This document shows positions 47,721 through 56,634 of a stretch of DNA of 64,000 nt, one piece after another. Where the stretch lies: contig JAOTOM010004573.1 in the NCBI GenBank assembly GCA_034440615.1, positions 278,754 through 342,753 of the forward strand, written 5' to 3'. A program made the position numbers and the translations under genes. The notes under the pieces are model-generated. The model had not been told where the DNA came from. It searched no databases and saw only the letters and a list, made by a program, of their open reading frames with translations. Every line of letters starts with the position of its first letter. The first letter of the stretch is position 1. The stretch is from Ashinkailepas kermadecensis. Lineage: Eukaryota > Arthropoda > Thecostraca > Neolepadidae.

Positions 47721-49429
47721 TGTAACGACTGAGTTTGACGAGTTCGATAGGTAAACTAAATCAATACATATGGACGAGTTCATGGTGCGTTTGGTCCACA
47801 CATTGCTGTTGGTGGTTTTGTTGCCTTTGTGTGTAGATGATTGGCGCGTTTGGGACCTTTGAAAATTCCCATCCCACAGGGAAAATGTATGCCTACATGG
47901 ACCTACCACTACATTTGCCATACTTATACCAGCTTCAAGTGCTCCGGATGCCCCTGTGTGTGGCGATGGTGCTACTATGCGCATGCTTAAGGGTGACATA
48001 CTAATGGACACGACTGTCCTGAACGAACTTCCAGTGCTTACGCGAGCGAAATCGTTCGTTCATACTCCCGTTAGGAATAATGAAGTGTTTAAAAAAGTTG
48101 ATCGCTATTTGTTTGACGATTTGCCACCGTACAATCCTGAGCATAGTGCGGTCAATTCGTAAATGGCTGGAATGTCACTGAAGAAAACATGACACGTGCG
48201 GAGATTTGGCCAGTCGGGAGCTTTATTTAGCTCCAGAGTAACCAGGTGACCATTTGAGTAGCGCAGATTTGGTCGGTGGCCACGCATCTTTTTACCCCTG
48301 GCCTCTAACCTGAAGCAATGAATGCCCTTATACGATGTACTGAGCTCAATTTCTTCACTAAATTTGAATTCAGAGTCAAATTTTACCTCGGGAGAACAAA
48401 ACCTTGTTCAGGTTCAATGAAGGTCAGTGAACCAATATGGACTTCGATGATCTTTGCGGATTGGAAACTACTCTAAGGTAATTTGTGGCACTGAACTTGA
48501 ATTAAGCGTTCATTTGCACAATATAAAACTGAAAATTAGACATGTTCTGCAATTTCTTCCATAATTATAAAATAGGGTCATGCATTTGATCTGACCTAGG
48601 AACTTCTCTGTGGAACAAAACCCACGTGCGACCAAACGCTATAATTTCACTGCAAGACACTTTTAATTGGCATCTTGGTGGTAGGTTTGTCAACATGTGC
48701 AGACAATTGTGAAACGTTTCCGTCTTCCCGACAATTTTACCCTTGACCTGATGCCTGAGAACAACAAATGATCCCACTAGGTTCCGTGTGGTGTCAATCG
48801 TGAGATATCGTAGTAGGCTATGCATTTGCCTTTGCTCCGTTTAGCTAGCTTACTGGGTTCGGAATCGCCAGGGAATCGTACCCAACCCCCTCTTGTGCCA
48901 GAGGTAGCAAAGTACCGAAGCACGGCGAGAGTTTTGCCAGTTAGGTGAATTATATTCTAATTTGGAACAATGTTTGATAAATTAGAAATAATCGCACACT
49001 TTGATTCATGTCATAGTCACAAACCACCACAAGAAATATATTAGTGTGCCTTTGTTTACTTTCTACCATAGTTTTAAGTATATTCATTAAATTCCAGTAT
49101 GAAACATGCTACATTTCAATCTCGATCTATGCATTACATCCGAAAGAAAATTGCAAACCAGTTGCTTTTCTAGTCAGCAAGATGGCAAGGTGCTGCAAAA
49201 CGTTTCTTATGATTACATGCATCTGAGGTAAATTTAGTAAGTCAAGCTGAACGAAAAGGAATGTTGCTCATCACTAAATCTGTATTGTAGTTCCTACATA
49301 TATTAAGTTATTTGGAATAACTTGCATTCACTTTAGGTACTAAAAGTATGTCAGACATAACACTGCGTCCACACATAGGCAAACGATACTTGCTTTGCCA
49401 AACTTGAAAACCATTTCAGCATTTTGATT
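47721..49429. other. Intron sequence, no gene seen
   Basis: AT-rich, without a recognisable ORF or repeat. Confidence 0.5.
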
Positions 49430-49880
49430 CTTACATTGACTGTGGTGCCCTTCACAGGGTGCACCTTCTGAGGCGGCTGTACGGAGGGATGATGGTGGTA
49501 GAACTGAGGTGGCTGTACGGCTTCTTACATTGACTGTGGTGCCCTTCACAGGGTGCACCTTCTGGGGCGGCTGCACGGAGGGATGATGGTGGTAGAACTG
49601 AGGTGGCTGTACGGCTTCTTACATTGACTGTGGTGCCCTTCACAGGGTGCACCTTCTGAGGCGGCTGCACGGAGGGATGATGGTGGTAGAACTGAGGTGG
49701 CTGTACGGCTTCTTACATTGACTGTGGTGCCCTTCACAGGGTGCACCTTCTGAGGTGGCTGCACGGAGGGATGATGGTGGTAGAACTGAGGTGGCTGTAC
49801 GGCTTCTTACATTGACTGTGGTGCCCTTCACAGGGTGCACCTTCTGAGGTGGCTGCACGGAGGGATGATGGTGGTAGAAC
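49430..49880 (-). repeat. 94-bp tandem repeat of an exon end with splice donor
   Basis: CTTACATTGACTGTGGTGCC recurs at 49,430, 49,524, 49,618, 49,712 and 49,806, an exact 94-bp period. On the minus strand each unit is 69 bp of exon (23 codons, FYHHHPSV to GTTVN) plus 25 bp starting GTAAGAAG and ending CCACCTCAG. Part of the 25 bp resembles 17 bp within the exon piece (two mismatches). The last copy alone continues with GTAAGAATC, presumably the original intron. Confidence 0.96.
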
Positions 49881-50016
49881 TCCTTGCCGTCTTTGTACCA
49901 CTTGGCCTGGTATATCTTCTCACCCTCGAGGTCCGCCTCGCAGATGAGCGCGATGGCAGTGCCGCGCACGGCCGCCTGGTCGATGTGCTCGCGGGTCATC
50001 TGCACCCCGGAGCCGC
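49811..50016 (-). CDS. beat-like Ig gene, exon with first half of Ig domain 1
   Basis: A 206-bp exon on the minus strand, acceptor GTGCTGCAG/GC, first donor GTCAAT/GTAAGAAG. It encodes GSGVQMTREHIDQAAVRG, GTAIALICEADLEGEKIYQA and KWYKDGKEFYHHHPSV, ending GTTVN: the first Ig Cys and the W-Y-K-D-G-x-E-F-Y core that is a hallmark of Drosophila beaten-path proteins, cell-surface or secreted Ig proteins that act with Sidestep-family partners in axon guidance. It starts in phase 1 and ends in phase 0, and the next exon is 16,254 bp away. Four more copies of its end follow, each with the same donor. A signal peptide exon upstream was not found. GC content is well above the flanks. Confidence 0.85.
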
Positions 50017-51401
50017 CTGCAGCACGGAAGGCGTCGTCGTCAGTGTGCATCACGTCACAGAGCAGCCGCGCGCTCACCGATGTGGAAAGGTGCGCAGCCA
50101 CGATGCAGCACAGTACGCTGTGAACATGTGCGCCGGCTGGTCACAAACCTGATGTGGCGGCAGAACAGGTAGTAATTTCGTTCGGCGTATGGCCGTCACG
50201 TATTGCCATCATTGTCATGTCTTTGACACACATGACGGCTGATGGGGAAGTCAGGAGGTAAAATGAGTGCTAGCACCCGCAGTCGCCAATACATATCCAA
50301 GCTCGCAGACCACAGACACAAGTCAGAGGTGCAGATTGACATTGGGCAACAGCACACCCAACAAGCGACAGCACGTACATGCCGGGACAGCCTACCGATG
50401 TAGGCGGCTGGTTGGTTTGAACCATTCCGGCACAACCTACCACAACAGGCAGCCAAGTCGCATGTGCTGCCTGCATTCAAGTACAGAAGGACACAGCCGA
50501 AAGTGTGCCAACCTAACCGGCTACGCTCGCGTTAAAACGATTCGTGAAGGGCCATGCATTCATCACAATAATTTTGATTTGTTTATCAGTGAGCAGCCAA
50601 CAGTTCTGCCCATCGCGTATGATATTTTGCTTTGGTATCATGCGGAATAGGTGGGATTGACATTCAGGCACGAAGCAATAGTGGGCAAACAAGTGTAATT
50701 ATACAGCGATGTTCAGCCTGCTCGTCATTTTCTATTCTGACTCTTCAATTTCAAATAAAACAGCTAGCGATATGGAAAAAAAGATAATGAAGGCTAGCGA
50801 TGAGCGCTGGTCATGACAATCATGTTGAACCAATACTGCACATCATTGACACGGTAGTCTTCCACGAGGCCCTGCAACTAACTAACACTATGTCAGTAAT
50901 ATGTCGGTGCAATCTATCTGTTCGGCATCTGGAACTAGCAAATACAGCGGACTAATTTACATCAAACGCGTTTTGATTGACCGAATCTGCGAAAGATTAG
51001 CCCCCGAATAAGTATCGATTGCTATCCAGTTCAATTGTGGTGGTGGGTCCGAACAAAGAATCGGAACACTACTTGTGGCATCATTCTCAGTTTCACGCCA
51101 TCGAAGCGTGAGCCACCACAGCTCGTGGTGTGCAGCGTTGCCACCCGGCGACGGTCACATGGACCGGCCAGAGCGCACTGCAGCCGGCCCGCACCTACAA
51201 GATGACCGGCCCGGCTCTCTGAGAGTGGCAACTACCTGGGGCCTGTTTGGAAATTTGCGCCTTGGGAGCGTTATTTTCACCCGGCCGGGTCGGCGGCTGA
51301 TTGATGGGTGGGCCGGCGGCCGTGCGCAGGGCTGCAAAAAGTGATCAGACTGTCACAAACTTTTGTCATCACCCCAAAATCTGTCACGCGGAATCTTAAC
51401 C
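50017..51401. other. Presumed upstream intron, no exon recognised
   Basis: Unassigned sequence upstream (minus strand) of the Ig exon. A GC-rich patch at 51,100-51,340 has ORFs on both strands without a recognisable domain. Confidence 0.45.
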
Positions 51402-51945
51402 CTTCAGGCGGTGGGGGGGGGGGCATTTTTTCCCCCCTTTACTTTTTTCACGACAACTCCGAAATGCTTTGAGATAGCAACGCGAAACTTGGTATAGCTT
51501 CAAATGAATACCTAGCGGATACGTGTACAAAATTTCAGGCACATCTGAGGTCAGGTCAGGTCACAGTGATGTTCTAACGATATCCATAACAACTTTCTTC
51601 GCCGAAACTGATTCAGTCAGGTAAGTTAGGCCCGGTCAGGTCAGGTTGGGTCAAGTAAAATTTAAACTAAGACCTCTGGGTAACACTGTAAAGGTATGTC
51701 TTAGACATTTTAAAGGTTTGCCTGATTTATAAGCATCGGTTGCACTTGGATAAAATAATCTTCCTATAATTTGACCTTTGACCTTACTGTGACCTGACCT
51801 GACCTAGTACACACTCAAAATTTGACACATGCATGCCCTAGATATTCATCTTACCGTGTGCAAAATTTCGTGTCGCTATTGCCAAGCGTTTAGGAGATAT
51901 CGTGAAAAAAGTAAAGGGGGAAAAAATGCCCCCCAACCGCCTGGA
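51402..51945. mobile_element. MITE-like element with long inverted repeats
   Basis: The left end, CCTTCAGGCGGTGGGGGGG then GCATTTTTTCCCCCCTTTAC, returns inverted at 51,905-51,945. Similarity of the two arms continues inward for about 170 bp, ending in AGGTCAGGTCAGGTCACAGT on both sides. The core holds further GGTCAGG words and no ORF. About 540 bp. No convincing target duplication could be set; an extra CAGGCGGTG copy at the right (51,960-51,978, inverted) makes the edge ambiguous. Confidence 0.8.
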
Positions 51946-52633
51946 AGGTGGCTGAGAGGCCCACCGCCTGCCGGGTTAAACAGGAAATTGAAATTGTGTA
52001 TTTAACCCGCGCCCTGCTGGGGGCGGGATGTTTGACCCCCCCTCTAAGGTTTTTCGGGGTTAACGAAAAAAAACGGTGGCGCGCAGCACCGCGAGATTGG
52101 TACACCTTTCCGGGAATAAATTTGAAATGATATGTGAACATTTAAAGGTCAGGTCATTTCATCTCACCGAGGTATTGCAGGTATAGTGAGGTCACCTCCA
52201 ATAATGTTTGATATGTCACCAGTTCCACAATTGTATACCCATTTGCCCGAAATTGATATCGTGCCATATAGGTCGCAAAAATAGCGCTCAAACTTGACAA
52301 CCAATAACTCCATGCAGTCAGTGGACAGGCAAGCTTCTGATTGGCCTCTCTTCCATCACCAGGTCTGCGGACATCTTTACGGATTCATATTATAGATGAA
52401 CTGATATCATACTATGAACAGTGCGAAATACGAGTGCGCATTGCCACTGGCTTGAAAAGAACGAACATGCCACTCCCGCTCGACAGGCTTTGGGTTGGTC
52501 GCTTTGACCAGCTCATTCCGATCCATGACTGCAGCGCAATCCACAAATTCATCCACATCGACGACGGGCCACAATTGAACAAATAACTTATATCACGCAG
52601 ACATGAAGTTTCCGCCTGGAAAACACGCACTTC
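51946..52633. other. No gene assigned
   Basis: It includes inverted GC words near 51,970-52,060 (TTTAACCCG and CGGGTTAAA). An ORF at 52,341-52,586 directly precedes the RT tail and may be a diverged part of the same LINE. Confidence 0.4.
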
Positions 52634-53037
52634 GTCTTCATCCGACACCACCATAGTGGACACACGAAACACTCGCACACCGCGCCTCGCCACCACGCAT
52701 AAGCGGTTTACTCACGGAGCCATCCGCATCTGGAACTCACTTCCACAATCAGCAAGACACTGTAACAATAGAGAAACGCACAAGCAAGGCCACAAAAAAT
52801 ACATGTTTATGTTCATCCGACACCACCATAGTGGGCACACGAAACCTCGCACACCGCGCCTCGCCACCACGCATAAGCGGTTTACTCACGGAGCCATCCG
52901 CACCTGGAACTCACTTCCACAATCAGCAAGACACTGTAACAATAGAGAAACGCACAAGCAAGCCACACAAAAAATACATGTTTATGTTCATCCGACACCA
53001 CCATAGTGGGCACACGAAACACTCGCACACCGCGCCT
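52634..53037 (+). pseudogene. LINE reverse transcriptase C-terminal tail, tandemly duplicated (175 bp)
   Basis: THKRFTHGAIRIWNSLPQSA followed by RHCNNRETHKQGHKKYMFMF is the typical C-terminal end of CR1/Jockey-type reverse transcriptases (the W-N-x-L-P motif and an F-K/Y ending). The segment occurs twice, with a third start: TCCGACACCACCATAGTGG lies at 52,641, 52,816 and 52,991, an exact 175-bp period. The second copy has one- or two-base changes. The rest of the RT is absent. Confidence 0.82.
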
Positions 53038-53108
53038 GTATGTTGAACTGTATGTTCATAAATGTATTACAAGATACACATGAACATTTCCCAGCTAGGT
53101 AATATTAA

Positions 53109-53331
53109 GGTAATCATTTAGCAGGCGTCACACCTTTGGGAAATGTTCACATCTTGGGAAATTTGTCCAAAGATTAGGGGGTTTAGGGTAGGCTTTAGAT
53201 TAGGTTACAGTTTAGGTTAGGTCAGTTTAGGTCAGGTTAGGTTGGGTTATGTTATGTTAGGTTTTAGCCCCACCTTGGAAAATCAAGATATGTGACATTT
53301 CCCAATGTGTGATGCCTGCTAAATGAATACC
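53109..53331 (+). mobile_element. MITE copy A (223 bp), TTAGG-like interior
   Basis: It begins GGTAATCATTTAGCAGGCGT and ends in the inverted form TGCCTGCTAAATGAATACC. The inverted repeat is about 40 bp, with TTGGGAAATGT in each arm. The interior is a string of TTAGGTTAGG/GTCAGG words followed by TTTTAGCCCCACCTTGG. No ORF, so it must have been moved by an enzyme elsewhere. Confidence 0.85.
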
Positions 53332-53360
53332 AATGTTAATGCTTAAGTGGTACAAAATAC

Positions 53361-53811
53361 AGTATTCATTTAGCAGGCGTCACACATTAGGAAATGTCAC
53401 ATTTATTGACTTCCCAAGGTGGGGCTAATACCTACCTATCCCAGCCTGACCTAACCTAACCTAACCTGACTGAACCTAAACTGACTGGTATCGTACAAGT
53501 GTGCATCACACATTGGGAAATGTTCACATCTTGGGAAAATTTTACTGAAGATTAGGGGGTTTAGGGTAGGCTTTAGGTTAGGTTAGGGTTTAGGTTAGGT
53601 TAGGTCAGTTTAGGTTAGGTTAGGTCAGGTTATGTTAGGTTTTAGCCCCACCTTGGGAAATCAATCAATGTGACAGTTCCCAATGTGTGACACCTGCTCG
53701 TATGATACCAGCTGACCTAACCTGGAGCCTACCCTTAAACCCATTAATCTTTGGAAAAATTTCCCAAGATGTGCACATTTCCAATGTGTGATGCCTGCTA
53801 AATGAATATCC
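53361..53811 (-). mobile_element. MITE copy B, interrupted by copy C
   Basis: The same family in reverse orientation: it starts AGTATTCATTTAGCAGGCGT and ends GCCTGCTAAATGAATATCC. Its interior CCTAAACTGA/CCTAACCTGGAGCC is split at 53,484 by copy C. Confidence 0.8.
53485..53711 (+). mobile_element. MITE copy C (227 bp) nested in B, second TIR type
   Basis: The ends are CTGGTATCGTAC and GTATGATACCAG, a related but distinct inverted repeat (GTATCRTAC in place of GTATTCATT), followed by the shared CACACATTGGGAAATGT. CTGA is present on both sides (53,481-53,484 and 53,712-53,715); removing C and one CTGA restores the B sequence, so a 4-bp target duplication is likely. Confidence 0.82.
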
Positions 53812-53814
53812 AAA

Positions 53815-54436
53815 GGTATTCATTTAGCAGGCATCACACATTGGGAAATGTTCACATCTTGGGAAAATTTTACCGAAGATTAGGGGTATTCATTTAGCAG
53901 GTGTCACACCATTGGGAAATGTTGACATCTTGGGAAATTTGTCCAAAGTTTAGGGGTTTAGGGTAGGCTTTAGGTTAGGTTAGGGTTTAGGTTAGGTCAG
54001 TTTAGGTTAGTTAGGTCAGGTTAGGTTAGGTTAGGTCAGGTTAGGCAGAGGCCCGGGAACGATTTTAAAGTTCGGGAGGCTGGAGACTCTGAGTCTGGAT
54101 TTATCTAGGGTCAGTCGGAGAGGGCTGCAGCCCTCTCCCGCTTGGTGCCTTAAAATTCTCTGAAATTTGGGGGGTGACGCCCCCGTCCCAAAGGGGGGGG
54201 CAAGCCACCCCTGCCCCCTGTTCCCAGGCCTATGAGGTTAGGTTAGGTTAGGTCAGGTTATGTTAGGTTTTAGGCCCACCTTGGGAAATTTGGAAATGTG
54301 ACATTTCCCAATGTGTGACACCTGCTCGTACGATACCAACTGACCTAACCTAGAGCCTACCCTAAACCCATTAATCTTTGGTAAAAATTTCCCAAGATGT
54401 GCACATTTCCCAATGTGTGATGCCTGCTAAATGAAT
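53815..54436. mobile_element. Composite of nested MITE copies
   Basis: D starts at 53,815 (GGTATTCATTTAGCAGGCAT) and is cut at 53,885 by another start (GGTATTCATTTAGCAGGTGT). After TTAGG-like DNA and element F it ends with a type-C end (CTCGTACGATACC, 54,338) and the right half of a B-type copy (to 54,436). 54,310-54,500 closely repeats 53,690-53,880, including the B/C junction, so a block of about 620 bp has been duplicated in tandem. Confidence 0.72.
54049..54231. mobile_element. MITE F (183 bp), unrelated family
   Basis: The ends AGGCCCGGGAAC and GTTCCCAGGCCT are inverted at 11 of 12 positions. Inside is the palindrome GGGCTGCAGCCC and a G/C-rich half. It interrupts the TTAGG-like interior of the composite MITE. 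Confidence 0.7.
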
Positions 54437-54443
54437 ACCCAAA

Positions 54444-54660
54444 GGTATTCATTTAGCAGGCATCACACATTGGGAAATGTTCACATCTTGGGAAAATTTT
54501 ACCGAGATTAGGAGGTTTAGGGTACGCTTTAGGTTAGGTTAGAGGTTAGGTTAGGTCAGTTTAGGTTAGGTTAGGTCAGGTTATGTTAGGTTTTAGCCCC
54601 ACCTTGGGAAATCAATAAATGTGACATTTCCCAATGTGTGTCACCTGCTAAATGAATACC
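54444..54660 (+). mobile_element. MITE copy G (217 bp)
   Basis: A complete copy: GGTATTCATTTAGCAGGCAT at the left, CACCTGCTAAATGAATACC at the right, and an interior of TTAGG/GTCAGG words and TTTTAGCCCCACCTTGGG. It is separated by only CAAA from the preceding copy's end, which makes a large palindrome around 54,440. Confidence 0.88.
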
Positions 54661-54782
54661 CAAAATACCCACCTTTCCCTACTAAATTCCTAGATCCTAA
54701 GGTGACATTTGGCATATCGTTATGTGGCAACTGTCCCATGATTACCCTCACTTAATAGTTAATAATATGTATTAATAAGCTT

Positions 54783-55047
54783 ACTTGTATCCATGCACTG
54801 CTGTTGTTGCCTTGGCTTCTCCACATCCTCCACAGGTCTCTTCACCCAGCATGACCAACGCCCTTCAGGGCCAAATGCCTTGTCTTTATCCGCAAACTCA
54901 ACTTCTTTGCCTGGGTGCACAGCTTTAAAGTGAACTTTAAATGATCGCTGCTGTCCCCTGTACTGACAAGACTTCCAGTACTTGCACTGTCTTTTCAGCC
55001 TTGATGGTGTTACCCTTTTCACTTTTCCCGCACCCTTCTCCATCACC
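54783..55047 (-). CDS. Candidate exon with C-x5-C...H-x4-H motif
   Basis: A minus-strand open segment of about 88 codons with a coding-like residue mix: LKRQCKYWKSCQYRG, SFKVHFKAVHPGKEVEF and FGPEGRWSCWVKR. The C-x5-C-x11-H-x4-H spacing suggests a zinc-binding fold, but I recognise no family. A pyrimidine-rich TTTTTTATTCATAG lies about 20 bp before it (an in-frame TGA then requires an acceptor at TTGAG/GAACAG), and a donor ACAA/GTAAGC lies at its end. It could be an exon of an unknown gene or part of an unrecognised transposon. Confidence 0.4.
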
Positions 55048-55750
55048 AGCACTGTTCCTCAACAACTATGAATAAAAAAGGCCCTTCAAATATAATATTT
55101 ACTGTCTGAAGAATTACCCACACCTCCGCGTCATAGGAAAACTTCCGCAGCGAGTCACGCCGTGACAAAATTCTGCAAACTCTTGGCAAAATTTCGCAAA
55201 CTCTCTCGATTGCCAATGGGAATTTCCAACGGGCATGACAATTGTCACGAAAGTTCGCAGATCTGGTATAAAAACCTGGTATAAAAAGGAAGCTCTGAAA
55301 ATGTTTGAAATGTGTTGACGGATTCTATGAAACTCTTTAAACACGCGAATGTAGTCATGTCAAATCGTTTTTTTTCTGGTGGTGTCAAGAGGCTACATTT
55401 CTGGCGAAATTATTTTTCACGATGCTACGCAGTTAATAAACACGTCGCCGTCGCTCTGTTCTGTCACTTTCGTAGGGAAAAATACAAAAACTGTCACGCA
55501 AACCCGGGTTTGCGAGTTCGCGGGTTTTTGCAACCCTGGCCGTGCGTGTCGACACCCGACGCCGTCTGATCCGCCCATCAATGCCGGACGTACCCATCGT
55601 GTGGCCCGGCTCACACAGAAGCCAGCTACCGGAATCGTCGCCAGGCACAATGCAGGAAAAGTTGCCTCTGCCTACCTCTGTTGACGCTGCTTACATCTGC
55701 TACCGACCCCTGCTGTCTCTGCCTATGACTGCTGCCAGCCACTGCTGCTA
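55048..55750. other. No gene seen
   Basis: Unassigned sequence leading into the next minisatellites. Confidence 0.5.
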
Positions 55751-56050
55751 CTGCCTATATCTGCAGCCCATCTGTCCTGCTACAGCCTACATCTGCAGCC
55801 CATCTGTCCTGCTACACCCTACATCTGCAGCCCATCTGTCCTGCTACAGCCTACACCTGTAGCCGACCTGTCCTGCTACAGCCTACATCTGCAGCCCATC
55901 TGTCCTGCTACAGCCTACATCTGCAGCCATCTGACCTGCTACAGCCTACATCTGCAGCCCATCTGTCCTGCTACAGCCTACATCTGCAGCCCATCTGTCT
56001 TGCTACAGCCTACATCTGCAGCCGACCTGTCCTGCTACAGCCCACATTTG
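55751..56050. repeat. 32-bp minisatellite, about 9 copies
   Basis: The unit CCTACATCTGCAGCCCATCT then GTCCTGCTACAG is repeated with few changes. Confidence 0.93.
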
Positions 56051-56112
56051 TTGAGAACCTCCGTTGCTACTGCCTACATGCCGACGACTGCAATCAGCAT
56101 CTGCTGCTGCTG

Positions 56113-56634
56113 CTGCCTACTTCTGTTGTCTATCTCTGCTACTCTTACCCACGTCTGCTGATGGCATCTGCTGCCTACTTCTGTTGTCTATCTCTGCTAC
56201 TCTTACCCACGTCTGCTGATGGCATCTGCTGCCTACTTCTGTTGTCCATCTCTGCTACTCTTACCCACGTCTGCTGATGGCATCTGCTGCCTACTTCTGT
56301 TATCTATCTCTGCTACTCTTACCCACGTCTGCTGATGGCATCTGCTGCCTACTTCTGTTGTCTATCTCTGCTACTCTTACCCACGTCTGCTGATGGCATC
56401 TGCTGCCTACTTCTGTTGTCTATCTCTGCTACTCTTACCCACGTCTGCTGATGGCATCTGCTGCCTACTTCTGTTGTCTATCTCTGCTACTCTTACCCAC
56501 GTCTGCTGATGGCATCTGCTGCCTACTTCTGTTGTCTATCTCTGCTACTCTTACCCACGTCTGCTGATGGCATCTGCTGCCTACTTCTGTTGTCCATCTC
56601 TGCTACTCTTACCCACGTCTGCTGATGGCATCTG
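56113..56634. repeat. 58-bp tandem repeat, 9 copies
   Basis: CTGCCTACTTCTGTTGTCTA starts copies every 58 bp exactly (56,113 to 56,577). Only single-base variants (TGTCCATC, TTATCTATC) are seen. It shares CTGCTGCCTACTTCTG-type words with the preceding 32-bp array. Confidence 0.97.
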
